A DNA stretch of 64,000 nucleotides from Bradyrhizobium diazoefficiens (GCF_016616425.1 NZ_CP067101.1:3348001-3412000); one strand, 5' to 3'. Counted from the stretch's first letter, positions 1-9,972 are shown. The notes: generated by a model from the sequence alone, not told the origin. Numbers and translations: made by a program.

Positions 1-253
1 TCCAGAATGGGCTCAAATGGTTAGGGGATCATGAACCATCATGACGAGCCCGCGCGCTGCAGAGCCAAAAACCGCCCTTTCGCGGCTCTCTTGACGCGGG
101 GGCATCTCATAGCCCATATGTTCCGCATGAACGGTCTCCTCGCCATTTGTGCCATTTGCCGCGAAATTATGAGCTAGCGATTCGCTGGCTGGAGCCGTCT
201 TTTCTCAAAAATGTTGAGAGCCCTGGACGCCCGGCCGCAAGGGATGGGTTGTC

Positions 254-1639
254 ATGGAATTGCGCCTCTACGATACGCTGACGAAGGAAAAGCGCACCTT
301 CGTGCCGCTCGATGCGAACAACCTCCGCATGTATGTCTGCGGACCGACGGTCTATGATTTCGCCCATATCGGTAATGCGCGGCCGGTCATCGTGTTCGAC
401 GTGCTGTTTCGGCTGCTGCGCCATCTCTATGGCGAGGCGCATGTCAAATATGTCCGCAACATCACCGACGTCGACGACAAGATCAACGACCGTGCCGCGC
501 GCGATTTCCCCGGCCTGCCGCTGAACGAGGCAATCCGCAAGGTCACCGAGCAGACCGGCAAGCAGTTTCACGCCGATGTCGATGCGCTGGGTTGCTTGCG
601 GCCGAGCGTCGAGCCGCGCGCGACCGAGCATATCGGCGAGATGCGCGAGATCATCGAACGGCTTGTGGAGGGCGGCTTTGCCTATGCCGCCGAGGACCAC
701 GTGCTGTTCTCGCCGCAGGCGATGAACGCCGTCGACTCGACCCTGCCACGCTATGGCGCGCTGTCGAAGCGTTCGCTCGACGAGATGATCGCCGGCGCCC
801 GCGTCGATGTCGCGCCCTACAAGCGCGATGCCACCGACTTCGTGCTGTGGAAGCCGTCCAAGCCCGGCGAGCCGTCATGGCCGGCGCCGGCCGGCATCAA
901 GGTCGAGGGGCGTCCTGGCTGGCACATCGAATGCTCGGCCATGGCGTGGAAGCATCTCGGCGAGCATTTCGACATCCATGGCGGCGGTATCGATCTCGTG
1001 TTTCCGCATCACGAGAACGAGATCGCGCAGACCTGCTGCGCCTTCCACCAGCAACGCATGGCGAACTACTGGATGCACAACGGCTTCCTCCAGGTCGAGA
1101 GCGAGAAGATGTCGAAGAGCCTCGGCAACTTCGTGACCATTCACGAGCTGCTGCAGGATTGGCCGGGTGAGGCGCTGCGTCTGAACATGCTGAAGACGCA
1201 TTACCGGTCGCCGATCGACTGGACCATGAAGTCGCTGGAGGAGAGCGCCAAGACGCTCGACGACTGGTACCACGCCGCGGCCGACGTCGCGCCCGGCAGG
1301 CCGGCGGCGTCGGTGGTCGAGCCACTGCTGGACGATCTCAATACGCCGCTGGCCATCGCGGCGTTGCATGGTCTGCGTGGCAGCAGCGATGCGAGCGCCC
1401 TGGCGGGCTCGTTGCGCCTGCTCGGCTTCCTTTCGGAGAGCACTGCGCAGTGGGAAGGCCGCAAGCGGCAGGCGAGCGGCGTCGATGCCAAGGAAGTCGA
1501 ACGCCTGATCGCGGACCGGACGGCGGCGCGCGCGCGCAAGGACTTTGGCGAGTCCGACCGCATCCGTGATCTGCTCGCTGCAATGGGCGTTGCGATCAAA
1601 GACTCCAAGGAGGGAACGACCTGGGAGATCGCGCGATGA
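254..1639 (+). CDS. cysS: Cysteinyl-tRNA synthetase
   Basis: Class I aminoacyl-tRNA synthetase that charges tRNA-Cys in the cytoplasm. The 461-residue length is normal for CysRS. The nucleotide-binding HIGH-type motif reads HIGN at residues 38-41, just after the conserved CGPTVYD segment whose Cys is a zinc ligand, and KMSKS is at 285-289. The C-terminal helical anticodon-binding part ends in a typical [11 protein letters not shown] tail. The stop overlaps the start of a 37-codon membrane peptide gene by 4 bases (ATGA), so the two are probably co-transcribed. Confidence 0.97.
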   Translation: MELRLYDTLTKEKRTFVPLDANNLRMYVCGPTVYDFAHIGNARPVIVFDVLFRLLRHLYGEAHVKYVRNITDVDDKINDRAARDFPGLPLNEAIRKVTEQTGKQFHADVDALGCLRPSVEPRATEHIGEMREIIERLVEGGFAYAAEDHVLFSPQAMNAVDSTLPRYGALSKRSLDEMIAGARVDVAPYKRDATDFVLWKPSKPGEPSWPAPAGIKVEGRPGWHIECSAMAWKHLGEHFDIHGGGIDLVFPHHENEIAQTCCAFHQQRMANYWMHNGFLQVESEKMSKSLGNFVTIHELLQDWPGEALRLNMLKTHYRSPIDWTMKSLEESAKTLDDWYHAAADVAPGRPAASVVEPLLDDLNTPLAIAALHGLRGSSDASALAGSLRLLGFLSESTAQWEGRKRQASGVDAKEVERLIADRTAARARKDFGESDRIRDLLAAMGVAIKDSKEGTTWEIAR

Positions 1640-1749
1640 AACGGCCCGATACGCCTTTCCCGCGGCACTGGCTCTATTACATCGCGCTGAAGATCGCGCT
1701 GCTCGCGGGCGCCGTGGCGCTGGCGCTCAAGCTGTATGGGATGTGGTGA
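1636..1749 (+). CDS. Small single-span membrane peptide (37 aa), hypothetical
   Basis: A 37-codon reading frame starts with the ATG that overlaps the cysS stop and ends 5 bases before the next gene. The peptide has a basic, proline-containing N-terminus ([12 protein letters not shown]) followed by about 20 hydrophobic residues rich in Ala and Leu, consistent with one transmembrane helix. Translational coupling on both sides argues that it is real despite its size. I do not recognise a family; function unknown. Confidence 0.6.
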   Translation: MKRPDTPFPRHWLYYIALKIALLAGAVALALKLYGMW

Positions 1750-1754
1750 GGACG

Positions 1755-2246
1755 ATGGGACAGACTTTGCCGAAGCCCGGGTTGCGGCCGTTCCTGCCTG
1801 ATGACGTGCCGGTGCTCGCTGCGATCTTCGTGACGAGCATCGAGGAGCTGACTGGCGAGGACTATAGCGAGGCGCAGCAGCAGGCCTGGATGGCGGCGGC
1901 GGAAAGCGAGGAGTTCGGCAAGCGGCTCGCCTCCGACCTGACGCTGATCGCGACGCTCGATGGCTCGCCCGTCGGCTTCGCATCGCTGCGCGGCAACGAC
2001 CACATTCGCATGCTCTATGTGCATCCGGCCGTCAGCGGGCAGGGCATTGCGACCATGCTGGTCGATGCGCTGGAGAAGCTTGCCGGCGGCCGCGGCGCGA
2101 CGAGCCTCTCCGTCGATGCCAGCGACACCGCACAGGGCTTCTTCGCCAAGCGCGGCTACACCGCCCAGCAGCGCAACAGCGTCACCATCAACGACGAGTG
2201 GCTCGCCAACACCACCATGAAGAAGACGCTCGGAGCGCCGCAATGA
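1755..2246 (+). CDS. GNAT family N-acetyltransferase
   Basis: A 163-residue Gcn5-related N-acetyltransferase, which moves an acetyl group from acetyl-CoA to an unknown amine. The acetyl-CoA-binding signature is visible in the stretch MLYVHPAVSGQGIATML, which fits the family's V-x-P-x-x-x-G-x-G-I/V-A pattern. An open frame extends further upstream inside cysS, but the ATG at 1755, six bases after the preceding stop, gives the normal family length and was chosen. Substrate cannot be told from sequence. Confidence 0.85.
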   Translation: MGQTLPKPGLRPFLPDDVPVLAAIFVTSIEELTGEDYSEAQQQAWMAAAESEEFGKRLASDLTLIATLDGSPVGFASLRGNDHIRMLYVHPAVSGQGIATMLVDALEKLAGGRGATSLSVDASDTAQGFFAKRGYTAQQRNSVTINDEWLANTTMKKTLGAPQ

Positions 2247-2286
2247 GCAGGGAGCGCCTTGGCTTCATGCAGGTCTCTTTCCACTC

Positions 2287-2402
2287 CCTCCCCCCTTGTG
2301 GGGGAGGGTCGGGGAGGGGGGTAGCCCCGAGCTCGGACTGCCAGTGTGGCACCCCCCTCCCGACGATGCTGCGCATCGTCGACCTCCCCCACAAGGGGGG
2401 AG
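2287..2402. repeat. Palindromic intergenic element
   Basis: The inter-gene space between the acetyltransferase and citramalate synthase is filled by an inverted repeat. The left arm CCTCCCCCCTTGTGGGGGAG pairs with the right arm near 2380-2402 (CTCCCCCACAAGGGGGGAGG). A smaller internal palindrome, CGACGATGCTGCGCATCGTCG, lies at 2361-2381. It would fold into a long cruciform or RNA hairpin. It resembles the REP/RPE-like elements scattered through rhizobial genomes; copy number cannot be counted here. Confidence 0.7.
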
Positions 2403-2424
2403 GTAACAAGAACGGACGCTCGCG

Positions 2425-4032
2425 ATGAGCTCGGCCCAGAAAGAGCGCCTCTATCTCTTCGACACCACGCTGCGCGATGGCGCGCAGACCAACGGCGTCG
2501 ATTTCACGCTTGCCGACAAGCAGGTCATCGCCGCGATGCTCGATGATCTCGGCATCGACTATGTCGAGGGCGGCTATCCCGGCGCCAATCCGACCGACAC
2601 CGAGTTCTTCGGCACCAAGCCGAAGCTCAATCGCGCGCGCTTCACTGCCTTCGGCATGACGCGCCGGGCCGGGCGGTCGGTCTCCAACGATCCCGGTGTG
2701 GCCGGGCTCCTGGAAGCGAAGGCGGATGCGATCTGTTTCGTGGCAAAGGCCTCGGCCTATCAGGTGCGCGTCGCGTTGGAGACGACGAAGGAGGAAAACC
2801 TCGCTTCGATCCGCGACAGCGTCGCGGCCGCGAAGGCCGCCGGTCGCGAGGTCATGCTCGACTGCGAGCATTTTTTCGACGGCTACAAGGAAGATCCAGG
2901 CTTTGCGCTCGCCTGTGCGAAAGCCGCCTTCGATGCCGGCGCGCGCTGGGTGGTGCTGTGCGACACCAATGGCGGCACCATGCCGCACGAGGTCGAGGCC
3001 ATCGTCACCGAGGTGACAAGACATATCCCCGGCGATCACGTCGGCATCCACGCCCATAACGACACCGAGCAGGCGGTGGCTAATTCGCTCGCCGCGGTGC
3101 GTGCCGGCGCGCGACAGATCCAGGGCACGCTGAACGGCCTTGGCGAGCGCTGCGGCAACGCAAATCTCTGCTCGCTGATCCCGACACTGAAGCTGAAGCG
3201 GGAGTTTTCCGACGCCTTCGAGATCGGCGTCACGGCGGAGAAGCTGGCGACGCTTGTAAAAGTCTCGCGCACGCTCGACGACATGCTCAACCGCGTGCCG
3301 AACCGGCATGCGGCTTATGTCGGCGAGAGCGCCTTCGTCACCAAGACCGGCATCCATGCGTCCGCGGTGCTGAAGGACCCGCAGACCTACGAGCACGTGC
3401 TGCCGGAGACGGTCGGCAATCACCGCAAGGTTCTGGTCTCGGATCAGGCCGGGCGTTCCAACGTGATCGCCGAGCTCGACCGTGCCGGTATTCCCTACGA
3501 GAAGAGCGATCCGAAGCTGACGCGCCTCGTGGAGGAGTTGAAGGAGCGTGAGGCCGCCGGCTACGCCTATGAATCCGCCAACGCTTCGTTCGAGCTCCTG
3601 GCGCGCCGCACGCTCGGCAAGGTGCCGCATTATTTCGAGGTCGAGCAGTTCGATGTCAATGTCGAGCAGCGCTACAACGCGCTCGGCGAGCGCGTCACCG
3701 TGGCGCTCGCGGTGGTGAAGGTCGACGTCGCCGGCGAGCGCCTGATCTCGGCCGCCGAAGGCAACGGTCCCGTCAACGCGCTCGACGTTGCCATGCGCAA
3801 GGACCTCGGCAAGTACCAGAAATACATCGAGGGCTTGAGGCTGATCGATTACCGCGTGCGTATCCTCAACGGCGGTACCGGCGCGGTCACGCGCGTCCTG
3901 ATCGAGAGCGAGGACGAGAACGGCGACAGCTGGACAACGGTCGGCGTCTCCCCGAACATCATTGACGCCTCGTTCCAGGCGCTGATGGATTCGGTGATCT
4001 ACAAGCTCGTGAAATCGGGTGCACCGGCGTAA
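2425..4032 (+). CDS. cimA: Citramalate synthase
   Basis: A 535-residue member of the isopropylmalate/homocitrate synthase superfamily, matching the long citramalate synthase type that condenses pyruvate with acetyl-CoA to (R)-citramalate, an entry to isoleucine synthesis. The HMGL-like signature DTTLRDGAQ is near residue 12, the metal-ligand segment GIHAHND lies mid-protein, and NGLGERCGNANL follows. The C-terminal LeuA-type regulatory domain contains the typical DYRVRILNGGTGAVTRV stretch. A 2-isopropylmalate synthase is less likely because of the spacing and these segments. Confidence 0.9.
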   Translation: MSSAQKERLYLFDTTLRDGAQTNGVDFTLADKQVIAAMLDDLGIDYVEGGYPGANPTDTEFFGTKPKLNRARFTAFGMTRRAGRSVSNDPGVAGLLEAKADAICFVAKASAYQVRVALETTKEENLASIRDSVAAAKAAGREVMLDCEHFFDGYKEDPGFALACAKAAFDAGARWVVLCDTNGGTMPHEVEAIVTEVTRHIPGDHVGIHAHNDTEQAVANSLAAVRAGARQIQGTLNGLGERCGNANLCSLIPTLKLKREFSDAFEIGVTAEKLATLVKVSRTLDDMLNRVPNRHAAYVGESAFVTKTGIHASAVLKDPQTYEHVLPETVGNHRKVLVSDQAGRSNVIAELDRAGIPYEKSDPKLTRLVEELKEREAAGYAYESANASFELLARRTLGKVPHYFEVEQFDVNVEQRYNALGERVTVALAVVKVDVAGERLISAAEGNGPVNALDVAMRKDLGKYQKYIEGLRLIDYRVRILNGGTGAVTRVLIESEDENGDSWTTVGVSPNIIDASFQALMDSVIYKLVKSGAPA

Positions 4033-4049
4033 GTAAAGGGGGAGGGGGC

Positions 4050-4427
4050 ATGATCGACCACATTTCCGTCGGCGTCGGCAATCTCGAACGCGCCGCGATA
4101 TTCTACGAGACCACGCTCGCGGCCCTCGGCCTGACACGTCTCGTCACGCGCCCGCGGACGGTCGGCTTCGGCAAGACCTATCCCGAGTTCTGGATCAATT
4201 TCAGGGAAGGCATGCCGCCCGTAGTCCGGGAGAGCGGCGTGCACATCTGCCTGCGGGCAAAGACGACGGGTGAAGTCGACGCGTTTCACGCCGCGGCGCT
4301 TTGGGCCGGCGGTGCATCCGACGGCGCGCCCGGCATCCGCCCGCACGATCGCGTGCGCTACTACGCGGCCTTCGTCATCGATCCCGACGGCAACCGGATC
4401 GAGGCGGTGACGTTTCCAGCAGAGTAG
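4050..4427 (+). CDS. VOC family (glyoxalase/bleomycin resistance) protein
   Basis: A 125-residue single-domain vicinal-oxygen-chelate protein. It starts MIDHISVGVGNLERAAIFYE, the classic first beta-alpha unit with the metal-ligand His at position 4. It ends YAAFVIDPDGNRIEAVTF, where the Glu is the usual last metal ligand. A GGGGGAGGGGG purine tract precedes the ATG. Such proteins act as dioxygenases, lyases or resistance proteins; the substrate cannot be assigned. Confidence 0.85.
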   Translation: MIDHISVGVGNLERAAIFYETTLAALGLTRLVTRPRTVGFGKTYPEFWINFREGMPPVVRESGVHICLRAKTTGEVDAFHAAALWAGGASDGAPGIRPHDRVRYYAAFVIDPDGNRIEAVTFPAE

Positions 4428-4431
4428 GGCA

Positions 4432-5037
4432 TTACAGCTTGCGCGCCACCTCGGGCGCAAGATCGCGCTGGCTGTCGGGAATTTGCGCAGCCGCGGCGCG
4501 CAGCCGTGGGATGATCTCCTCGACCTTGTCCGCCTTCAGGATATCGACGGAGAGACCGGTGCGGATGAACTGGGTTTGGCGCATGTGGGCCACCAGAGAG
4601 AACAGCGGCTCCCAGAAGCCGTCGACATTGGCGAGCAGCACGGGCTTGGCGTGACGGCCGAGTTGCTGCCAGGTCAACTGCTCGACCAGCTCCTCGAGCG
4701 TGCCGAGCCCTCCAGGCAAGGCGACGAAGGCGTCGGAGCGCTCGAACATCAGCCGCTTGCGCTCGTGCATGTCGGGCGTGACGACCATCTCCTGGACGCG
4801 CGTCAGCGCGTTCTCGCGCAGCCGGAGGAAGTCAGGGATAATACCGGTGACAGTGCCGCCGTGATCCAGCACCGAGGTTGCGACCGCCCCCATCAGTCCG
4901 AGCGAGCCGCCGCCGTAAACGAGGCGAACCTTGTTTTCCGCGAGCGCTTTGCCAAGCGCTTTCGCCGCTTCGATGAAGTTGGGATTGGTTCCGGGGCCGG
5001 AGCCGCAATAGACACAGACGGTTTTAATCGTGCTCAT
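4432..5037 (-). CDS. LOG family protein (TIGR00730), putative cytokinin riboside 5'-monophosphate phosphoribohydrolase
   Basis: About 201 residues. The LOG family hydrolyses nucleoside 5'-monophosphates to free base and ribose 5-phosphate. The diagnostic motif PGGLGTLEE is present, and the Rossmann-like N-terminus contains VYGGGSLGLMGAVA. I chose the ATG at 5037 (MSTIKTVCVYCGSG) because the family begins here; an ATG at 5046 and a TTG at 5058 are also in frame. It runs convergently into the VOC gene with only 4 bases between stops. Confidence 0.88.
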   Translation of the reverse strand: MSTIKTVCVYCGSGPGTNPNFIEAAKALGKALAENKVRLVYGGGSLGLMGAVATSVLDHGGTVTGIIPDFLRLRENALTRVQEMVVTPDMHERKRLMFERSDAFVALPGGLGTLEELVEQLTWQQLGRHAKPVLLANVDGFWEPLFSLVAHMRQTQFIRTGLSVDILKADKVEEIIPRLRAAAAQIPDSQRDLAPEVARKL

Positions 5038-5238
5038 TGGGACCATGATGCATTGCAACGAAGAGGCGTCAAGCCCAATCAGTGATTCGGATCACCCGGA
5101 AATCTACCGGTAAATGGCGACGAACAATCGAAGATTCGCCATCTGGCGGGGTGCGCTGACATCGGGAAGGCTCTATATGACATGCGAAAATCGTTAATCG
5201 CGGTGACGCCCGCACCCGGCGGGCTTTCAGGCTTTTTG

Positions 5239-7194
5239 ATGGACCAACCTCAATCGTTCGACGGCGCCGACGTTCCAAATCCTCCCGGCGGCTTGCCGGA
5301 GCGGGCCACGCTGATGGGCACGCTGGCGCATCTGTGGCCCTATATCTGGCCGGGCGACCGCTTCGACCTGAAGATGCGCGTGGTGTGGTCGCTTGTGCTG
5401 CTGCTCGCCGCCAAGCTGATCACGTTGACGGTACCGTTCAGCTTCAAATGGGCGACGGACGCGCTGACCGGCGCCAACTCGGCGCCGCTACAGGCTGACA
5501 ATTGGCGCCTCTGGGTGCTCGCCTCGCCGGTGTTGCTGACCGTGAGCTACGGCGCGATGCGCATCTTGATGGCGCTTCTGACGCAATGGCGCGACGGCAT
5601 CTTCGCGCGCGTCGCCATGCATGCGGTGCGCAAGCTCGCCACCATCACTTTCATCCACATGCACGAGCTGTCATTGCGCTTCCATCTCGAGCGCAAGACC
5701 GGCGGCCTGACGCGCGTGCTCGAGCGCGGCCGCGAGGGCATCGAGGTCATCGTTCGCATGGTGATCCTGCAGCTGATCCCGACCATCGTCGAGGTCTCGC
5801 TTCTGATGGCCGTGCTGCTCTGGCAGTTCGACTGGCGCTACGTGGTCGCGACGCTGATCACGGTCGCGGTCTACATGTACTACACCTACATCGCGACCGA
5901 GTGGCGGATCGGCATCCGCCGCAAGATGAACGATTCCGATACCGAGGCGAACACCAAGGCGATCGACTCGCTGCTCAACTACGAAACCGTCAAGTATTTC
6001 GGCGCCGAGGCGCGTGAGGCGCAGCGCTACGACAAATCGATGGAGCGCTACGAAGAGTCAAGTATCCAGGCCTATACCTCGCTCGCTGTGCTCAACACCG
6101 GCCAGGCCGTGATCTTCACGCTGGGCCTGACCGCGACCATGGCGATGTGCGCAATGGGCGTGCGCAACGGCACCAACACCGTGGGCGATTTCGTGCTGGT
6201 CAATGCCATGATGATCCAGCTCTACCAGCCCCTGAACTTCATGGGCATGGTCTATCGCGAGATCAAGCAGGCGATCATCGATATCGAGAAGATGTTCGGT
6301 GTTCTCGGCCGCGAGGCCGAGATCAAGGATGCGCCCGATGCAAAGCCGCTGGTCATCTCGGCCGGCACCGTGCGATTCGAGGACGTGCGCTTCGCCTATG
6401 AGCCGATGCGCCCGATCCTCAAGGGCATCAGCTTCGAGGTGCCGGCCGGCAAGACCGTCGCCATCGTCGGCCCGTCGGGCGCAGGCAAGTCGACCATCTC
6501 GCGCCTTCTGTTCCGCCTCTATGACGTCTCTGGCGGCAAGATCCTGATCGACGGCCAGGACATCCGCGCCGTGACGCAGGATTCACTTCGTGCCTCGATA
6601 GGCATGGTGCCGCAGGACACCGTGCTGTTCAACGACACCATCCGCTACAACATCCGCTACGGTCGCTGGGATGCTGATGATGCAGAGGTCGAAGAGGCGG
6701 CGCGGCTGGCGCAGATCGACCATTTCATCCGTATGGCGCCGAAGGGCTACGAGACCCAGGTCGGCGAGCGCGGCCTGAAACTGTCGGGCGGCGAGAAGCA
6801 GCGCGTCGCGATCGCGCGTACCGTGCTGAAGGCGCCGCCGATCCTGGTGCTGGATGAGGCGACCTCGGCGCTCGATACCCATACCGAGCACGAGATCCAG
6901 GGCGCGCTCGATCGCGTGGCGAAGAACCGCACCTCGCTGGTGATTGCGCACCGGCTCTCGACCATCGTCGGGGCCGACGAGATCATCGTGCTGGATCAGG
7001 GCCGCATCGCCGAGCGGGGGACCCACGCCAGGCTGCTCGCGCATGGCGGCCTCTATGCCAGCATGTGGAACAGGCAGCGCGAGGCTGAGGCGGCGCGCGA
7101 GAAACTGGCGAAGATGGCCGATCCCGGCGAGACACCCAACCGCGAGCCGCCGCCGGTCGATGACGCCCTGACGACGCCGGTGGCGGCGGTGTGA
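5239..7194 (+). CDS. ABC exporter, Atm1/HMT1-type half transporter (permease + ATPase)
   Basis: A 651-residue half transporter with an N-terminal six-helix membrane domain and a C-terminal nucleotide-binding domain. Walker A is GPSGAGKST at about residues 411-419, the ABC signature is LSGGEKQRVAIA, Walker B is ILVLDEATSALD, and the H-loop is IAHRLST. The membrane-domain stretch NDSDTEANTKAIDSLLNYETVKYF is highly characteristic of Atm1/ABCB7 proteins, which export glutathione-linked sulfur or metal conjugates for cytosolic Fe-S assembly and metal tolerance. The ATG at 5239 (MDQPQSFDG) was preferred; an upstream ATG at 5182 would add 19 residues. Confidence 0.93.
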   Translation: MDQPQSFDGADVPNPPGGLPERATLMGTLAHLWPYIWPGDRFDLKMRVVWSLVLLLAAKLITLTVPFSFKWATDALTGANSAPLQADNWRLWVLASPVLLTVSYGAMRILMALLTQWRDGIFARVAMHAVRKLATITFIHMHELSLRFHLERKTGGLTRVLERGREGIEVIVRMVILQLIPTIVEVSLLMAVLLWQFDWRYVVATLITVAVYMYYTYIATEWRIGIRRKMNDSDTEANTKAIDSLLNYETVKYFGAEAREAQRYDKSMERYEESSIQAYTSLAVLNTGQAVIFTLGLTATMAMCAMGVRNGTNTVGDFVLVNAMMIQLYQPLNFMGMVYREIKQAIIDIEKMFGVLGREAEIKDAPDAKPLVISAGTVRFEDVRFAYEPMRPILKGISFEVPAGKTVAIVGPSGAGKSTISRLLFRLYDVSGGKILIDGQDIRAVTQDSLRASIGMVPQDTVLFNDTIRYNIRYGRWDADDAEVEEAARLAQIDHFIRMAPKGYETQVGERGLKLSGGEKQRVAIARTVLKAPPILVLDEATSALDTHTEHEIQGALDRVAKNRTSLVIAHRLSTIVGADEIIVLDQGRIAERGTHARLLAHGGLYASMWNRQREAEAAREKLAKMADPGETPNREPPPVDDALTTPVAAV

Positions 7195-7281
7195 CCTTGT
7201 CTCCGGTCCCAACTCTGGCCTAAACAACTCCACCGCGCGGGGCGATCCGCGCGCCGTCAACCCCTTCAGCGGCAGATAACG

Positions 7282-7980
7282 ATGTCCATTCTCGATTCGA
7301 TCCAGCGTCAGATCCCGCCGATCCACAAGGAGGGCTACCCCTTCATCGGCGGCTTTGCGCTGGCGAGCCTGGTCCTGTTCTGGCTGTGGTCGCCTTTGGG
7401 CTGGATCGGCACGATTCTGACGGTGTGGTGCGCGCTGTTCTTCCGCGATCCCGTGCGCGTGACGCCGGTACGCGAGGGGCTCGTGGTGTCGCCGGCCGAC
7501 GGCCGCGTCTCGATGATCACCATGGCGTTGCCGCCGGCCGAGCTCGGGCTCGGCGACCGGCCGTTGCCGCGCATCTCGGTGTTCATGAGCGTGTTCAATT
7601 GCCACGTGAATCGCAGCCCGATCGCGGGCAGGGTGGACCGCATCGCATATCGGCCCGGCCTGTTCATCAATGCCGAGCTCGACAAGGCGAGCGAGGACAA
7701 TGAGCGCAATTCGCTCGTGATCACGACGCCGACGGCGCGGATCGGCGTGATCCAGATTGCAGGCCTGGTCGCCAAGCGCATCGTCTGTTTCGTCAGGGAG
7801 GGCCAGGCGATCGGCGCCGGCGAGCGCTTCGGTCTGATCCGCTTCGGCTCGCGGCTGGACGTCTATCTGCCGCCGGGCACCAAGGCATTGGTCTCGGAGG
7901 GGCAGACCGCCATCGCCGGCGAGACGATTTTGGCCGATCTTGCCGGAGACGACCCCAGCCGCACCTACCGCGCCAATTAA
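7282..7980 (+). CDS. psd: Phosphatidylserine decarboxylase proenzyme (short type)
   Basis: A 232-residue short-form decarboxylase that converts phosphatidylserine to phosphatidylethanolamine at the inner membrane. One or two N-terminal hydrophobic segments (residues 20-55) anchor it. The autocatalytic cleavage site that generates the pyruvoyl group is FGS at 188-190, in place of the LGST of the long type. The conserved SPADGRV and [13 protein letters not shown] stretches are present. It sits directly upstream of pssA, which makes its substrate. Confidence 0.95.
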   Translation: MSILDSIQRQIPPIHKEGYPFIGGFALASLVLFWLWSPLGWIGTILTVWCALFFRDPVRVTPVREGLVVSPADGRVSMITMALPPAELGLGDRPLPRISVFMSVFNCHVNRSPIAGRVDRIAYRPGLFINAELDKASEDNERNSLVITTPTARIGVIQIAGLVAKRIVCFVREGQAIGAGERFGLIRFGSRLDVYLPPGTKALVSEGQTAIAGETILADLAGDDPSRTYRAN

Positions 7981-8067
7981 CCAATAATCTGTGCTTGTGG
8001 GCCTTTGCGCCGCAATGGCGGAGGGGGACGCGGCTTGCTATATCTCGCCTTGAGGTAAGGACAAGCC

Positions 8068-8949
8068 ATGACGCCTTATGACTTCAAATATCCCGATGCG
8101 CGCCGCCGGCGGTTCCGCCCGATTCCGGTACGCATGCTGGTGCCCAATGTCATCACGCTGCTGGCGATCTGCGCCGGCCTGACCTCGATCCGCCTGTCGA
8201 TCGAGGGGCGGATGTCGCTCGCCGTTTATGCCATCGTTTTCGCGGCCTTGCTCGACGGCATCGATGGCCGCATCGCACGCATGATCAAGGGCCAATCCAA
8301 GTTCGGCGCCGAGCTCGACAGCCTCGCCGATTTCGTCAATTTTGGCGTGGCGCCCGGTCTGATGCTGTATTTCTGGCAGCTGCACGAGCTCGGCAATGCC
8401 GGCTGGATCGCCGCCATGGTGTTCGCGATCTCGATGTGCCTGCGATTGGCGCGTTTCAACGCCACGCTGGACGATCCGAACAAGCCGGCCTTTGCCGCCA
8501 ATTTCTTCACCGGCGTGCCGGCGCCTGCCGGCGCGATCACCGTGCTGTTGCCGATCTATGCGGCGTTCCTCGATCTCGGCCGGCTGCCCGCGGCGTTGAC
8601 GGCGGCCTACACGCTCTTGATCGCCTTCCTGATGGTGTCGCGCCTGCCGGTGTTCTCGGGCAAGACCAAGCGCATGCGCCTACCGCCCGAGCTTGTGCTG
8701 CCGGCGTTCGTCGCGGTGATCGTGTTCATCGCGCTGCTGATCGCCTATCCCTGGCACGTGCTGTCGATCGGCACCGTGCTGTATCTGCTCGGCTTGCCGC
8801 TCGGCTACAAATCCTATCGCGACCAGGCGCGCGCGATGGAAGCCACCGCACCGTCGGGAGGCGAAGTTTCCTCGCCGCCCTCGGCGCCGACGCTGACAAC
8901 CCTGTCGGAGCCGCCGCACGACGACGATCGGCCTGGGCGGCTGCACTGA
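8068..8949 (+). CDS. pssA: CDP-diacylglycerol-serine O-phosphatidyltransferase
   Basis: A 293-residue integral membrane CDP-alcohol phosphatidyltransferase that makes phosphatidylserine from CDP-diacylglycerol and serine. The family motif DG-x2-AR-x8-G-x3-D-x3-D is complete, with D66, G67, A70, R71, G80, D84 and D88. Several hydrophobic helices follow, to about residue 255. The C-terminus is a low-complexity Pro/Ser/Asp-rich tail. It forms a functional pair with psd 87 bases upstream. Confidence 0.95.
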   Translation: MTPYDFKYPDARRRRFRPIPVRMLVPNVITLLAICAGLTSIRLSIEGRMSLAVYAIVFAALLDGIDGRIARMIKGQSKFGAELDSLADFVNFGVAPGLMLYFWQLHELGNAGWIAAMVFAISMCLRLARFNATLDDPNKPAFAANFFTGVPAPAGAITVLLPIYAAFLDLGRLPAALTAAYTLLIAFLMVSRLPVFSGKTKRMRLPPELVLPAFVAVIVFIALLIAYPWHVLSIGTVLYLLGLPLGYKSYRDQARAMEATAPSGGEVSSPPSAPTLTTLSEPPHDDDRPGRLH

Positions 8950-9089
8950 ACGGCAAGACATCGAGCGGCAAGAACTTGGATATCTGCCATGAGGCTGCGC
9001 TGATTGGGTCGAGACCCGATCTCGGCTATATCGCCCTTTGTGCCGGCGGCACCGTGCAATCAACCGCCGCCAATCTGGGAGAGAACGCC

Positions 9090-9809
9090 GTGACCAATTC
9101 CGCGACCGGGCCGCTGCCCGCTTCCATCCTCGAAGCGCTGGGCCGCTATGACACGCCGACGATCTGCAATGCCATGGAGATCGTGGCGCCCGAGCGCCGA
9201 CTGGTCGGCTACACCACCAAGCCGCTGATCTGCCCGTTTCCCGATCTGCCGCCGATCGTCGGCTATGCCCGCACGGTCACGATCCGGTCGGTGTTGAGAT
9301 CCTCGCTTCCCCCAGAGGAGCAGTCCAAACGCCGCATCGACTATTACGAATATGTCGGCACCGGTCATGGACCGCGCATCTCGGTGATCCAGGATATCGA
9401 CGGTCCCGATGTCGGCTATGGTGCGTTCTGGGGCGAGGTGCAGAGCAACGTGCACAAGGCGCTCGGCTGCCTCGGCGTCGTCACCGACGGTTCGATCCGC
9501 GACACGCCGCAATGGGCACCCGGCTTCCAGGCACTCGCCGGCTCGATCGGCCCCTCGCATGCCTGGGTGCATGCGGAGAGCTTTGGCGGCCAGGTGCGGG
9601 TCGCCGGCATGACCGTGCAGTCGGACGATCTGATCCATGCCGACCGGCACGGCGCCATCGTGATCCCGCTCGACGTCGCGGCAAAGCTGCCCGAGGCAGC
9701 CGAACTCTGCGGCCGCCGCGAGACGCCGATCCTAGAGATCGCCCGCAGTCCCGACTTCTCCCTGGAGAAGCTGAAGGCCGCGTTGAGGCGCTCGGCGGAG
9801 ATTCATTAG
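9090..9809 (+). CDS. RraA family protein (demethylmenaquinone methyltransferase-like / aldolase fold)
   Basis: A 239-residue RraA-fold protein. The substrate-binding stretch GVVTDGSIRDTPQW carries the Arg-Asp pair shared by RraA proteins and class II HMG/CHA aldolases. The open frame extends upstream through pssA, but a GTG at 9090 preceded by GGGAGAG gives the family N-terminus (ALGRYDTPTICNAMEIV) and was chosen. RraA itself inhibits RNase E, but many homologues are aldolases or decarboxylases; specific function unknown. A second RraA-fold protein occurs at 60.9 kb. Confidence 0.8.
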   Translation: MTNSATGPLPASILEALGRYDTPTICNAMEIVAPERRLVGYTTKPLICPFPDLPPIVGYARTVTIRSVLRSSLPPEEQSKRRIDYYEYVGTGHGPRISVIQDIDGPDVGYGAFWGEVQSNVHKALGCLGVVTDGSIRDTPQWAPGFQALAGSIGPSHAWVHAESFGGQVRVAGMTVQSDDLIHADRHGAIVIPLDVAAKLPEAAELCGRRETPILEIARSPDFSLEKLKAALRRSAEIH

Positions 9810-9890
9810 GGCGATCGAGGCGAATGCACATCCGCGACGGCAGTACGCCGAAGGCGCGGGTAAGGGGCTTCGGTCTCGCATTGACACCTG

Positions 9891-9944
9891 GCCCCTCACC
9901 CGAATTGCTTCGCAATTCGACCTCTCCCTACGGGAGAGGTGGGC
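9891..9944. repeat. Palindromic intergenic element (copy A of a dispersed repeat)
   Basis: A 54-bp segment contains GAATTGCTTCGCAATTC, a strong hairpin, followed by CCTCTCCCTACGGGAGAGG, a second hairpin. Nearly the same arrangement recurs at about 46055-46104 in the nicotinate locus, so this is a dispersed element rather than a gene-specific signal. Confidence 0.75.
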
Positions 9945-9972
9945 AGTGTGCCTTTGAACAGAGGAGTAATCC

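Noticed and set aside
1..253. Possible gene or RNA upstream of cysS
   Set aside because: Only tiny frames (for example 19 codons at 118-177) and no RNA fold stood out.
2188..4137. Very long minus-strand open frame opposite cimA
   Set aside because: It is the mirror frame of a high-GC gene, without recognisable motifs and covering the repeat element.
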